A DNA stretch of 64,000 nt, taken from positions 186,001 to 250,000 of the forward strand of contig NZ_JAUFPO010000009.1 in the NCBI RefSeq assembly GCF_030409235.1, read 5' to 3'. The notes beneath the pieces were generated by a model. That model ran no database searches. It was not told where the DNA came from and saw only the letters and a list, made by a program, of their open reading frames with translations. Shown here one piece after another: positions 35,043-43,992 of this stretch. Source of the DNA: Halomonas almeriensis (GTDB taxonomy: Bacteria > Pseudomonadota > Gammaproteobacteria > Pseudomonadales > Halomonadaceae). Every line of letters starts with the position of its first letter. Positions within the stretch are counted from its first letter, which is position 1. A program made the position numbers and the translations under genes.

Positions 35043-35119
35043 GCGCCCGTAGCTCAGCTGGATAGAGTACCTGACTACGAATCAGGTGGTCGGAGGTTCG
35101 AATCCTCCCGGGCGCGCCA
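35043..35119 (+). tRNA. tRNA-Arg (anticodon ACG), copy 1
   Basis: 77 nt; acceptor GCGCCCG/CGGGCGC, anticodon stem CCTGA/TCAGG with ACG, T arm GGAGGTTCGAATCCTCC, encoded CCA. ACG is expected to be edited to ICG to read CGT, CGC and CGA. Confidence 0.96.
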
Positions 35120-35207
35120 CTTTCGAGGCTAGCCTACGCTTGTCCCGTCAGATGTTTTTTCCTTCTAGCAAGCCGAGCGTCACGCATGGCGTGATCATCG
35201 CAGCTTT

Positions 35208-35284
35208 GCGCCCGTAGCTCAGCTGGATAGAGTACCTGACTACGAATCAGGTGGTCGGAGGTTCGAATCCTCCCGGGCGCGCCA
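35208..35284 (+). tRNA. tRNA-Arg (anticodon ACG), copy 2
   Basis: Identical base for base to the copy at 35043-35119, 88 bp downstream. The spacer contains an imperfect hairpin (CGTCACGC/GCGTGATCG). A terminator follows at 35291. Confidence 0.96.
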
Positions 35285-35290
35285 GATATT

Positions 35291-35328
35291 GACCCGTCCT
35301 CCTCGTGAGGGCGGGTCTTCCTTTTTTT
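35291..35328 (+). terminator. terminator of the tRNA operon
   Basis: GACCCGTCCTC (35291-35301), loop CTCGT, GAGGGCGGGTC (35307-35317), one G-U pair, then TTCCTTTTTTT. Confidence 0.85.
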
Positions 35329-35384
35329 GGCCTGCTTGCCATGAGCCGAAGCCGGGTGTACCGCCCCGGTTTCCGCGATCGTTG

Positions 35385-35441
35385 AAGCGCCACTCTGTCG
35401 ACTGCCCCGCTCGGGGCGACGACGGGTGAGCGCTTTTTTTT
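35385..35441 (+). terminator. second, orphan plus-strand terminator
   Basis: Branched hairpin: AAGCGC (35385-35390) pairs with GCGCTT (35430-35435), enclosing GCCCC-GCTC-GGGGC (35404-35417), and ends in eight T (35434-35441). No plus-strand gene lies between it and the tRNA terminator. Confidence 0.5.
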
Positions 35442-35462
35442 ATGCCGGTTGGCCGGCTATCT

Positions 35463-36485
35463 TCATGCGCTTCGGGCCCCGGCTTCCCGCGCGGCGCTGC
35501 GTGACTCGCGCAGCCCTGCCAGGAAAGTGTCCAGCTCGGTGACGCGCCGCAAGGTCTGAAAGCATTGTGCGGCCTGCTCATCCTGCGGCCGCATATGGTT
35601 CATCCACTGCTTAAGTCGCGCGACCACTGTCTTGCCGGAAAGTGTGCTACGCTGCAATGCAGCATATTCCAGCAGCACCTCGGCCTTGCGGGCCCATTGG
35701 GTCGCCGGCAGGCAGGCCCCGGTGTGCTGCCAGTGACGGATTCTGGCCGCCAGGTCCGGGTCCGAGAGGGCGCCGCGGCCCAGCATGACATCCTGGCAAC
35801 CGGACAGGGTGCGTGCCTTCCAGTAATCCGCGAGGGTCCAGATATCGCCATTGGCGACCACGGGAATGTTCAGGCGTTGGCGCATGCGGCCGATCCATTC
35901 CCAGTGAGCCGGGGGACGATACCCCTCGTTGCGGGTTCGAGCATGCACGACCAGCTGTCGAGCGCCGCCATCCTCGGCGGCATGGGCGCATTGCAGCGCC
36001 AGTCGACGGTCGGCGAAGCCCAGGCGGATCTTGGCGGTCACCGGAATGGTGTCGCCTATGGCGTCATGAACGGCGGTGACGGCAGCGCGAAGGCGCCGCG
36101 GGTCGCGCAACATGGAGGCTCCGCCATCATGGCGGTTGACCAGCTTGGCGGGGCAGCCAAAGTTGAGATCGAGGCTCCGGGTGCCGAGTGCCAGGGCCTG
36201 TAGGGCATTGGCGGCCAGGGCGGCAGGGTCCGAGCCCAGTAGCTGGAGGTGCACGGGAGCACCGCCGGGTGTGCACGGCATGCCGCCGTGCAATTCCGGG
36301 CAATGACGGAGGAAGACGCGCTGCGGGAGTCGGGTATCCACCACGCGCACGAATTCGGTGACCGTCCAGTCGATGCCGGCAGAACGGGTGAGCAGGTCCC
36401 GGGTCGCGGCGTCGATGACCCCCTCCATGGGGGCTAGGCCTATCCGCCCCGGGTGTAGTAAGTTAACAACATTGTCAGGTTCCAT
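35463..36485 (-). CDS. dusC: tRNA-dihydrouridine synthase (DusC-type)
   Basis: Flavoenzyme reducing uridine in tRNA; DusC acts at position 16. Seen: LAPMEGVIDAATRDLL, ITEFVRVVD-like TEFVRVVDTRLP, LNFGCPAKLVNRHDGGASML with the catalytic Cys, HARTRNEGYRPPAHWEWI, NIPVVANGDIW and VMLGRGAL. With the ATG at 36485 the product is 340 aa against 315 in E. coli; ATG at 36503 is an alternative, and neither has a clear ribosome site. It is divergent from oadG. The assignment to DusC over DusA/B rests on motif similarity. Confidence 0.88.
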   Translation of the reverse strand: MEPDNVVNLLHPGRIGLAPMEGVIDAATRDLLTRSAGIDWTVTEFVRVVDTRLPQRVFLRHCPELHGGMPCTPGGAPVHLQLLGSDPAALAANALQALALGTRSLDLNFGCPAKLVNRHDGGASMLRDPRRLRAAVTAVHDAIGDTIPVTAKIRLGFADRRLALQCAHAAEDGGARQLVVHARTRNEGYRPPAHWEWIGRMRQRLNIPVVANGDIWTLADYWKARTLSGCQDVMLGRGALSDPDLAARIRHWQHTGACLPATQWARKAEVLLEYAALQRSTLSGKTVVARLKQWMNHMRPQDEQAAQCFQTLRRVTELDTFLAGLRESRSAAREAGARSA

Positions 36486-36576
36486 GGCGTTATTGTACGC
36501 CATCTCGCGGCGGTCAGGTGAGTCATCCATGGGGGGTCGCCGGTCGGGCGGGTCGTTTCGAGCAGGAGGAAGCCAC

Positions 36577-36828
36577 ATGCAGGAAACGCAGTTAATGAAT
36601 GAGGGCCTTGCCCTGATGGGGCTCGGCATGGGGTTTGTGTTCGTCTTTCTGACGGTCCTGGTCATCACCACAACCCTGATGTCGCGCCTGGTGGGTCGCT
36701 ATTTCCCCGAGCCGTCGCCGTCTCCGGCGCCTTCTATGGCGGGGCGCGCATTGCCCGCCCAGGATGACGATGTCATGGCGGCCATCAGTGTTGCCGTGCA
36801 TCGGCACCGTCAGCGGCATCGCCGGTGA
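36577..36828 (+). CDS. oadG: oxaloacetate decarboxylase gamma subunit
   Basis: Small membrane subunit that binds zinc and holds the OadA-OadB complex together. The 83-aa product has one transmembrane helix (about residues 13-36, LMGLGMGFVFVFLTVLVITTTLM), a proline-rich linker and a short His/Arg-rich tail (HRHRQRHRR). ATG at 36577 is preceded by GGAGGA. It heads the oadGAB operon. Confidence 0.85.
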   Translation: MQETQLMNEGLALMGLGMGFVFVFLTVLVITTTLMSRLVGRYFPEPSPSPAPSMAGRALPAQDDDVMAAISVAVHRHRQRHRR

Positions 36829-36903
36829 GCCCCTTGCAGTGCCGGGTGGCGGTCGCAAAGGGGAACAACATGCTCTTCGAGTTACAACGATAAGGACGCT
36901 CAC

Positions 36904-38703
36904 ATGACGGATAACGCTAACCCTCTCGGTATTACCGATGTCGTGCTGCGTGACGCTCACCAGTCACTCTTTGCCACGCGCCTGCGTCTGGATGACATGC
37001 TGCCGATCGCCGAAAAACTGGATCGCATCGGATTCTGGTCTCTGGAGTCCTGGGGAGGGGCCACCTTTGATGCCTGCATCCGTTATCTCGGTGAAGACCC
37101 TTGGGAACGCATTCGGGCCCTGAAGGAAGCCATGCCCAACACCCGCCAGCAGATGCTGCTGCGTGGCCAGAATCTGCTGGGGTATCGCCATTATGCGGAT
37201 GACGTGGTCGATCGCTTTGTCGAGCGCGCCAGGACCAACGGCGTGGACGTGTTCCGGGTCTTCGATGCCATGAACGACCCTCGCAACCTGGAGCGCGCAC
37301 TGCGCGCCGTGCGCGCCAATGACGGCCATGCCCAGGGCACCATTTCCTATACGGTGAGCCCGGTTCACACCATGGAGAGCTGGGTCGAGCTGGCCAGTGA
37401 GATTGCCGAGATGGGCGCCGATTCTCTGGCCATCAAGGACATGGCCGGCCTGCTGACGCCTTATGATGCTCATGAGCTGGTCTCGCGCCTCAAGCAGGCG
37501 CTGAGCATCCCGATTCACCTGCATTGCCATGCCACCACCGGACTGTCGACGGCCACGGCACTGAAGGCGGTGGAAGCCGGCGTCGACAATGTCGATACCG
37601 CCATCTCGTCGATGTCCATGACCTATGGCCACAGCCCCACCGAGTCGCTGGTGGCGATGCTCAAGGGCACGCCCCGCGATACCGGGCTCGACCTGGAAGC
37701 GCTCGAGGACATCGCCGGCTACTTTCGCGCCGTGCGCAAGAAGTATGCAGCCTTCGAGGGGGCGCTCAAGGGAATCGACTCGCGCATCCTGGTGGCTCAG
37801 GTGCCGGGCGGCATGCTGACCAACATGGAAGGCCAGCTCAAGGAGCAGGGCGCCGGAGACAAGCTGGATGACGTCCTGACGGAAATTCCCCGCGTGCGCC
37901 AGGATCTGGGTTACATCCCGCTGGTCACGCCGACATCGCAGATCGTGGGCACCCAGGCGGTGATGAACGTGATGATGGGCGAGCGCTACAAGTCGATCTC
38001 CAAGGAGGTCCAGGCGCTGCTCAAGGGCGAGTATGGTGCCGCCCCGGCCGATTACAACAGCGAGCTTCAGGCCCGCGTCCTCGAGGGGGGTGAGCCGATT
38101 ACCGAGCGTCCGGCGGACCGCCTGTCGCCGGAGATGGAGCGTCTTTCCAGCGAGCTCGACGACAAGGCTCGCCAGGACGGCATCCGGCTCGCCGAAGGGC
38201 AGGGCCGGGTCGACGATGTGCTGACCTATGCCCTCTTCCCGCAGATCGGACTGAAGTTCCTGGCCAATCGTGATGATCCCGGTGCCTTCGAGCCGATCCC
38301 CCGGGCGCCCGAGGAGCAACCGGCTGCGTCGGCCGCGGTGCCCGCCGAGCCCGGCGCCCCCGAAACCTATACCGTCACGGTCAATGGCAAGCGCTATGTC
38401 GTTGAAGTCGCCGATGGCGGAGAAATCGATCGCGTGCAGGAACAGGGCGAGGTTGCACCGCAGGCATCGGCCCAGCCTGAGACGGGTTCCTCGGGGGAGA
38501 CCATCGCGGCGCCGCTGGCCGGCAACATCTTCAAGGTCAACGTCAAGCCGGGCGACAGTGTGGCGGAAGGCGACGTGGTGATCATTCTCGAGGCCATGAA
38601 GATGGAAACCGAGGTCAGGGCCGCCAGTGCTGGAGTGGTATCCGGCGTCAAGGTCAGCGAGGGGGATAGCGTCGCGGTGGGCGATGCGTTGATCGTCCTC
38701 TAG
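36904..38703 (+). CDS. oadA: oxaloacetate decarboxylase alpha subunit (biotin carboxyltransferase)
   Basis: Removes the carboxyl group from oxaloacetate and passes it to biotin. Order: carboxyltransferase TIM barrel ([10 protein letters not shown], the metal-binding [22 protein letters not shown]), conserved carboxylase region, a Pro/Ala linker (about 475-495) and the biotinyl domain with EAMKMET near the C-terminus. Length 599 aa is typical. It works with OadB, which couples the decarboxylation of carboxybiotin to Na+ export. Confidence 0.95.
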   Translation: MTDNANPLGITDVVLRDAHQSLFATRLRLDDMLPIAEKLDRIGFWSLESWGGATFDACIRYLGEDPWERIRALKEAMPNTRQQMLLRGQNLLGYRHYADDVVDRFVERARTNGVDVFRVFDAMNDPRNLERALRAVRANDGHAQGTISYTVSPVHTMESWVELASEIAEMGADSLAIKDMAGLLTPYDAHELVSRLKQALSIPIHLHCHATTGLSTATALKAVEAGVDNVDTAISSMSMTYGHSPTESLVAMLKGTPRDTGLDLEALEDIAGYFRAVRKKYAAFEGALKGIDSRILVAQVPGGMLTNMEGQLKEQGAGDKLDDVLTEIPRVRQDLGYIPLVTPTSQIVGTQAVMNVMMGERYKSISKEVQALLKGEYGAAPADYNSELQARVLEGGEPITERPADRLSPEMERLSSELDDKARQDGIRLAEGQGRVDDVLTYALFPQIGLKFLANRDDPGAFEPIPRAPEEQPAASAAVPAEPGAPETYTVTVNGKRYVVEVADGGEIDRVQEQGEVAPQASAQPETGSSGETIAAPLAGNIFKVNVKPGDSVAEGDVVIILEAMKMETEVRAASAGVVSGVKVSEGDSVAVGDALIVL

Positions 38704-38789
38704 GCTCGTTTCGGGTCGTCTCGAAAAGCGCCGTGGCGGGTGGCGAGCCCGCCAGGCTTTCTTTCGGCGCCTTCATCAAGGACATGGGA

Positions 38790-40115
38790 ATGACAGACAA
38801 ACTACTTACCCTGTGGCATGGCTCGGGGCTCTACAACCTGGACCTGGGGCAGGCGGCCATGATCCTGGTCGGCCTGGGTCTGCTCTACCTGGCGATCAAC
38901 AAGAAGTTCGAACCCCTGCTTCTGGTGCCGATCGGCTTTGGCGGCATTCTGGCCAATATCCCTGAAGCCGGGCTGGCGCTCTCCGCTGCCGAACAGGCGG
39001 TGCAGCAGGCCGGCCCCCAGGTGCTGGAACGCATGGCGGCGGCACTCGAGGTGTCGCTGGAGCCATCGGCCGGCATCGAGGCCACCCGACAGCTGCTCAG
39101 CGATGCGCTGCACGGTGACGCGGGACCGGCGTTGATGGGGGCGGCCAATGACGTCGCCCGCGGCTCCGGTTTCACACCGGGCATGCTCTATCAGTTCTAC
39201 AGTGTGGCCATTGCCTCTGGCGTGGCGCCGCTGGTGATCTTCATGGGCGTGGGCGCGATGACCGATTTCGGCCCCTTGCTGGCCAATCCGCGGACCCTCT
39301 TCCTGGGCGCGGCGGCCCAGTTCGGCATTTTCGCCACCCTGCTCGGGGCAGTCGGGCTCTCGGCCATGGGCATCATGGACTTCTCGCTCAAGCAGGCAGC
39401 CGCCATCGGGATCATCGGCGGGGCCGACGGGCCCACCTCGATCTATGTCTCGAGCCTGCTGGCGCCGGAGTTGCTGGGTGCCATCGCGGTGGCCTCCTAC
39501 TCGTACATGGCGCTGGTGCCGCTGATCCAGCCACCCATCATGCGTGCCCTTACATCCCGGCGCGAGCGCGAAATCACCATGACCCAGCTGCGCCCGGTGT
39601 CCAAGCTGGAAAAGATCGTCTTTCCGCTTTCGCTGCTGATCCTGGTGGTGCTTTTCTTGCCGGATGCCGCACCGCTGCTGGGCATGTTCTGCTTCGGCAA
39701 CCTGATGCGTGAGTGCGGCGTGGTCGAGCGGCTCTCCGATACCGCCCAGCATGCCCTGATCAATACTGTAACGATCTTTCTGGGTCTGTCGGTGGGATCC
39801 AAGTTGATGGCGGATCGTTTCCTGGCCCTGGAGACCCTGGGTATTCTGGGGCTCGGCATGGTGGCCTTCGCCATCGGTACGGCCTGCGGCATCCTCATGG
39901 CCAAGGTGCTCAACGCGGTCAGCAAGCAGTCAATCAATCCGCTGATCGGCTCCGCCGGTGTGTCGGCCGTGCCCATGGCCGCCCGAGTATCCAACAAGGT
40001 AGGGCTCGAGTCCAATCCGCACAACTTCCTGCTGATGCACGCCATGGGGCCCAATGTGGCCGGTGTCATCGGCTCGGCGGTGGCGGCCGGGGTGATGATC
40101 AAGTATCTCGGCTGA
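38790..40115 (+). CDS. oadB: oxaloacetate decarboxylase beta subunit (Na+ pump)
   Basis: Integral membrane subunit that decarboxylates carboxybiotin and exports Na+. Many hydrophobic helices and the conserved [15 protein letters not shown] (with the essential Asp), [26 protein letters not shown] and [15 protein letters not shown] motifs are visible. ATG at 38790 has AAGGA 7 bases upstream, giving 441 aa; an upstream in-frame start at 38733 adds 19 residues unlike the family. In a halophile the pump would help expel sodium. Confidence 0.95.
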   Translation: MTDKLLTLWHGSGLYNLDLGQAAMILVGLGLLYLAINKKFEPLLLVPIGFGGILANIPEAGLALSAAEQAVQQAGPQVLERMAAALEVSLEPSAGIEATRQLLSDALHGDAGPALMGAANDVARGSGFTPGMLYQFYSVAIASGVAPLVIFMGVGAMTDFGPLLANPRTLFLGAAAQFGIFATLLGAVGLSAMGIMDFSLKQAAAIGIIGGADGPTSIYVSSLLAPELLGAIAVASYSYMALVPLIQPPIMRALTSRREREITMTQLRPVSKLEKIVFPLSLLILVVLFLPDAAPLLGMFCFGNLMRECGVVERLSDTAQHALINTVTIFLGLSVGSKLMADRFLALETLGILGLGMVAFAIGTACGILMAKVLNAVSKQSINPLIGSAGVSAVPMAARVSNKVGLESNPHNFLLMHAMGPNVAGVIGSAVAAGVMIKYLG

Positions 40116-40147
40116 ACGGCGTTGCCTGTCCGACGCTGACTCCCTTC

Positions 40148-40170
40148 CGCGGCGCCCGAGTGGCGCCGCG
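40148..40170 (+). terminator. hairpin after oadB
   Basis: Perfect 9-bp GC stem CGCGGCGCC/GGCGCCGCG with loop CGAGT, 32 bp after oadB; no strong T tract. Confidence 0.45.
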
Positions 40171-40243
40171 CCATCGTCCTGTCATCTTTCGCTCCTAGTC
40201 TGTGGCCATCGGCGCGCGGGCGCCCGGCTGGAGCGAGTCCCGG

Positions 40244-42025
40244 ATGATCGATATCGAACACTTCCTGCTGAGCAGGTCTTCCCGAGTGGCGGCCTGGCCC
40301 GCCTGGATGCGCCGGCCACTGGTGGCCGGGTTGCGTCGCCTGGTGCATGAGCGCGAGATCAACGACTTCCTGGCGCGCCATGGCCAACTGGGCTGGCTCG
40401 AGTTCATCGACCAGGTCTTCGACCATTTCCGCTTCGGCTACACCCTGTCGTCCCGGGAGCGTGACAATATTCCCGCGACCGGCCGGGTGGTCATTGTGGC
40501 CAATCATCCCCTGGGGGCCCTGGATGGTCTGGCGTTGATCCGGATGGTCGCCGAGCTGCGCCCCGATGTCTGCATTCTGGCCAATGATCTGCTGTGTCAG
40601 GTCGCCCCCCTGTGCGATGTGATCCTGCCGGTGGACAACCTGACGCGCAAGGGCTTTAGGCGCAGCCTGGGGCGTATGGTCGAGGCGCTGGAAGACGACC
40701 GTGCGGTGATCGTCTTCCCGGCCGGCGAGGTCTCGCGTGCCGGCCCTGCCGGGGTGCGCGACGGCAAGTGGCTGTCCGGGTTCCTGCATGCGGCCCGGCG
40801 CACCAATGCGCCGATTCTGCCGGTGCATGTCAACGGCCGTAATTCCTCCTGGTTCTATGGCCTGGCGTACCTCCATGGCCCGCTGGGTACCCTGATGCTG
40901 CCCAGCGAGATGTTTCGTCAGCGTGATCGCCAGGTGGCGCTGCGTGTCGGTGGCCTGATTCCGCTGGCTCGCTTCGACCGGGAGGATCTGACCACCGCGG
41001 TCAGGATGAAGTTGTTGCGCAAGCATGTGTACCGTCTGGGGCGGGGGCAAAAGGGCGTCTTCGTCAGCGAGGTCGGCATCGCGCGCCCCGAGAGTCGCCA
41101 GCGGCTGCGCGAGGAGCTGCGCGCTGCCAGGCGCCTGGGCGTCACTCAGGATGGCAAGCAGATCCTGCTGTTCGACAGCCGTGCCGATTCGGCGGTGATG
41201 CGTGAGCTCGGCCGGCTGCGGGAGATCACCTTTCGGCGTGTCGGGGAGGGCTCCGGCCGCAAGCGTGACCTGGATGACTTCGATCATCACTATCGTCACC
41301 TGATTCTGTGGGATGACCAGGATCTGGAAATCGCCGGTGCCTATCGTCTTGGAGAGGTCGGTCCGATTCTCGAGCGTCACGGCGCGGCCGGTCTCTACAC
41401 CTCGACCATCTTCCAGCTCGATCAGGCGCCCTGGGAGCGGTGGCGCCATGGCCTCGAGCTGGGGCGCAGTTTTGTCCAGCCGCGTTATTGGGGACGGCGC
41501 AGCCTGGAGTACTTGTGGGTCGTGCTGGGGGCGTATCTGCGCGAGCATCCCGAGGTGCGCTGGCTGTTCGGGCCGGTCACCATCCCCAACCTGATGCCGC
41601 CCCTGGCGCGCGAGCTGCTGGTGGGCTATTACCGGCATTATCATGGTGATGACAGTGCCGGGATTCGGCCGCGGGCACCCTATCGGCTGTCGCTGGCGGG
41701 CGAGCAGGAGGTCGAACGCCTGCTGAGTGGCGATGATGCCCAGCAGGACTTTTGTCGCCTGCGTCATGCCCTGCAGGCGATGGGGGCCGGTGTGCCGGCG
41801 CTGTACAAGCAGTACATCGAGGTCGCTGAACCCGGTGGGGCTCGCTTTCTGGCATTCGGCGTGGATGCAGGGTTCGGTTACTGTACCGATGGCCTGGTGG
41901 AAGTGGACATCAGCCGGCTGAAGCCGGAAAAGCGGGCGCGCTACATCGGTCGTTCGGCACGGGATGATGACCAGCCGGCCGGGCGCTCCCGGGAGCTGGG
42001 TGATTCGTCGCTTGTCGCCGAATGA
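40244..42025 (+). CDS. two-domain acyltransferase (PlsC-like + GNAT), OlsF-like ornithine-lipid synthase candidate
   Basis: Two acyltransferase modules in one chain. Residues about 60-260 form a PlsC/LPLAT-type domain with NHPLGALDG (87-95) as the HX4D-type catalytic motif and FPAGEVSR as the second block. Residues about 290-480 form a GNAT-type domain like OlsB (VMRELGRLREITFR, DDFDHHYRHLILWD). This is the layout of OlsF, a bifunctional enzyme that acylates ornithine and then lyso-ornithine lipid. I infer membrane lipid synthesis; ornithine as substrate is not proven. ATG at 40244 has GGAG 10 bases upstream (593 aa). Confidence 0.75.
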   Translation: MIDIEHFLLSRSSRVAAWPAWMRRPLVAGLRRLVHEREINDFLARHGQLGWLEFIDQVFDHFRFGYTLSSRERDNIPATGRVVIVANHPLGALDGLALIRMVAELRPDVCILANDLLCQVAPLCDVILPVDNLTRKGFRRSLGRMVEALEDDRAVIVFPAGEVSRAGPAGVRDGKWLSGFLHAARRTNAPILPVHVNGRNSSWFYGLAYLHGPLGTLMLPSEMFRQRDRQVALRVGGLIPLARFDREDLTTAVRMKLLRKHVYRLGRGQKGVFVSEVGIARPESRQRLREELRAARRLGVTQDGKQILLFDSRADSAVMRELGRLREITFRRVGEGSGRKRDLDDFDHHYRHLILWDDQDLEIAGAYRLGEVGPILERHGAAGLYTSTIFQLDQAPWERWRHGLELGRSFVQPRYWGRRSLEYLWVVLGAYLREHPEVRWLFGPVTIPNLMPPLARELLVGYYRHYHGDDSAGIRPRAPYRLSLAGEQEVERLLSGDDAQQDFCRLRHALQAMGAGVPALYKQYIEVAEPGGARFLAFGVDAGFGYCTDGLVEVDISRLKPEKRARYIGRSARDDDQPAGRSRELGDSSLVAE

Positions 42026-42052
42026 CAGCCGGACCCGCTTGGGGCATGGCGG

Positions 42053-42673
42053 TCAGCTCGGGGTGAGCAGGGTCATGCGGCCCTTCAGCCTGGCATTCAA
42101 CGTCTCGAGATCCTGGGCGCGGTCGAGTGGCCAGCCCAGGGTCAGGGTCACGCCATCGGCCCGGTAGTCGACCGCTTCGACGGGAATGTCGTGTTCGCCG
42201 CACCAGCTACGGGCAATGGCCTCTCCGGCGAAGTCGACCCTTACGTCGAGAGGGGTGCGCTCGATCACCTCGCGGAGCGGCAGGGCTTGCAGAGCGTCGC
42301 CCACGGCCTGGGAGTAGGCGCGGGCCAGCCCGCCCGTGCCCAGCTTGATGCCGCCGAAGTAGCGAATCACCACACAGCCAACCTGCCCCAGGCCGGCGCC
42401 CTCGAGCACCTGAAACATGGGCCGCCCGGCCGTGCCGCCGGGCTCGCCGTCATCGGCAAAACCGATGCGGTTCTGTTCACCGGGCGGCCCGGCGATGAAG
42501 GCCGTGCAATGATGGTTGGCTCCCGGATGCGACCACCTGGCGGCCCGCAGCAGGGCCTCGAAGGACTCGACACTAGGGATCCGGGCGGTCCAGGTGAGAA
42601 AGCGGCTGCGCTCTATCTCGAGCTCGGTTTCGTGCCACTCGCCCTCGGCCAGGTCGGGAATCGCGTAGCGCAT
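42053..42673 (-). CDS. YigZ/IMPACT family protein
   Basis: Two-domain protein of the YigZ (UPF0029/IMPACT) family. Visible are the N-terminal signature SRFLTWTARI, ARWSHPGANHHCTAFI, FADDGEPGGTAGRPM and VVIRYFGGIKLGTGGLARAY, then a small C-terminal RNA-binding-like domain. Length 206 aa matches E. coli YigZ. The eukaryotic relative IMPACT acts in translation control; the bacterial role is unknown. Its ATG overlaps the stop of the S24 gene (TGATG), so both are probably made from the SOS-controlled transcript. Confidence 0.88.
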   Translation of the reverse strand: MRYAIPDLAEGEWHETELEIERSRFLTWTARIPSVESFEALLRAARWSHPGANHHCTAFIAGPPGEQNRIGFADDGEPGGTAGRPMFQVLEGAGLGQVGCVVIRYFGGIKLGTGGLARAYSQAVGDALQALPLREVIERTPLDVRVDFAGEAIARSWCGEHDIPVEAVDYRADGVTLTLGWPLDRAQDLETLNARLKGRMTLLTPS

Positions 42674-43152
42674 CAGGCCGCGAGGTCCGGCTGGCGCACC
42701 ACGCCCATGACCATACCCAGTACCCGGATATCACTGTTGTGCAGGAAGATGGGCGCCATGGATTCATTGGCCGGCTGCAGGCGAACGCCGGATTTCTCGA
42801 TATAGAACTTCTTCAGCGTGACCTCCTGGTCATTGATCATCACCACGGCCGTTTCGCCGTTTTCCGCGCTTTCGCGACGCTCGATGATAATGACATCGCC
42901 ATCAAAGATGTTGCAATCGACCATGGAGTTGCCGTTCACTCTGAGGGCGTAGGTATTGCGCCGGACCATGCGGGTGGGCACCTCGATGCTCTCGGCCTCA
43001 AGGCAGGCTTCGATGGGCATGCCTGCTGAGACGCGACCCAGCAGGGGGATCTCGACTTGCTCCTCGAGGTCGGCGGCGTCCAGTGGCGCCCAGCCCTCGG
43101 CAATGGGCAGGTTGGGCTGGCGAAACAGGTACTGTGTGGTGGGGCTTGACAT
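42673..43152 (-). CDS. orphan S24/LexA-like peptidase without DNA-binding domain (UmuD-like)
   Basis: The 159-aa product has a LexA/UmuD-type self-cleaving peptidase fold: cleavage site A43-G44 (VSAGMP), nucleophile S76 (VNGNSMVD) and lysine K114 (EVTLKK). Only about 30 residues precede the peptidase part, too few for the LexA winged helix, so it resembles UmuD or a truncated LexA. The SAG cleavage site is LexA-like; UmuD has Cys-Gly. No umuC or other polymerase gene is adjacent. Start at 43152 has GGGAG about 10 bases upstream. A near-perfect LexA box lies 26 bp above the start. Confidence 0.8.
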   Translation of the reverse strand: MSSPTTQYLFRQPNLPIAEGWAPLDAADLEEQVEIPLLGRVSAGMPIEACLEAESIEVPTRMVRRNTYALRVNGNSMVDCNIFDGDVIIIERRESAENGETAVVMINDQEVTLKKFYIEKSGVRLQPANESMAPIFLHNSDIRVLGMVMGVVRQPDLAA

Positions 43153-43177
43153 GGCGCGACGTCTCCCTTTTGGCATT

Positions 43178-43197
43178 GACTGTTTATATATACAGTA
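43178..43197 (-). promoter_or_regulatory. LexA (SOS) box of the S24-YigZ pair
   Basis: Plus-strand GACTGTTTATATATACAGTA; CTGT-N8-ACAG at 43180-43195 with an AT-only core, matching the consensus at nearly every position. It lies 26-45 bp before the S24 gene start and about 150 bp before divergent ccmA. Confidence 0.93.
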
Positions 43198-43347
43198 CTT
43201 GTCCAGCATAGCAGGCCAGTGCTATCTGGCAAGGTGCTTCAGGATTGCCCGAGGGCGCGTCGCGCAACAGCTCCCGCGGGGTGGCTGGCGATGCGAACGA
43301 TTTGCGTGTACCGTGCAGGGCCCGATGTGAGTTTTCCGGAGCCCGAT

Positions 43348-43992
43348 TTGAGCCTGCACCTGCAAGCCCGAAAGCTGGCCTGCGAGCGAGACGGCCGCTG
43401 GTTGTTCGGTGCGCTCGATCTGGAGATCCAGGGCGGTGACATCCTGCGTGTCGAGGGGGCCAACGGCAGCGGCAAGACGACGCTGTTGAAGATCCTGTCG
43501 GCCCAGTCCCTCGACTATCAGGGCACGCTGTTGTGGCGGGGTGAACCATTGCGCCGCGTCCGTCGGGACTTCCTGTCGCATCTGCTGTACATCGGTCATG
43601 CCTCGGCTCTCAAGCCGGCACTCAGCGCACTGGAGAACCTGGCCTGGCATGCCGCCCTGGCCGGTCAGCCGTCCGGCGACGCGGAGCGGCTTGCAGCGCT
43701 GTCGAGACTGGGGCTATCGGGCTTCGAGGATCTTCCGGTCGGGCAGTTGTCGGCCGGTCAGCAGCGCCGCATCGCCCTGGCGAGGCTGGTGCTCGTGCGT
43801 CGCCGGTTGTGGATGCTCGACGAGCCCTTCTCCGCCCTGGACCGGGACGGCATCCAGGTTCTGGAAGCGTTGTTGTCATCCCATGTCCGACAGGGCGGGA
43901 GTGTGGTGCTGACCACGCATCAGCCGCTGCATGTCGAGGTGCCGGTTCGTCGCTTGCGCCTCGGCGAGGAGGGCATGGATGTCACGACCTGA
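43348..43992 (+). CDS. ccmA: heme exporter ATPase CcmA
   Basis: ABC ATPase of the CcmABCD complex that releases holo-CcmE for cytochrome c maturation. Seen: Walker A GANGSGKTTLLK, signature LSAGQQRRIALARL, Walker B LWMLDEPFSALD and the H-loop TTHQ. I propose TTG at 43348 (214 aa; E. coli 207): GGAG lies 6 bases upstream and the result aligns with the E. coli N-terminus. GTG 43327 and ATG 43291 are alternatives. First gene of a complete ccmABCDEFGHI operon. Confidence 0.92.
   Translation: MSLHLQARKLACERDGRWLFGALDLEIQGGDILRVEGANGSGKTTLLKILSAQSLDYQGTLLWRGEPLRRVRRDFLSHLLYIGHASALKPALSALENLAWHAALAGQPSGDAERLAALSRLGLSGFEDLPVGQLSAGQQRRIALARLVLVRRRLWMLDEPFSALDRDGIQVLEALLSSHVRQGGSVVLTTHQPLHVEVPVRRLRLGEEGMDVTT

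Noticed and set aside
35043-35284. tRNA-Arg pair as attachment-site duplication of an integrated element
   Set aside because: Both copies are complete 77-nt tRNAs only 88 bp apart with no integrase or cargo between them; tandem tRNA duplication is simpler.
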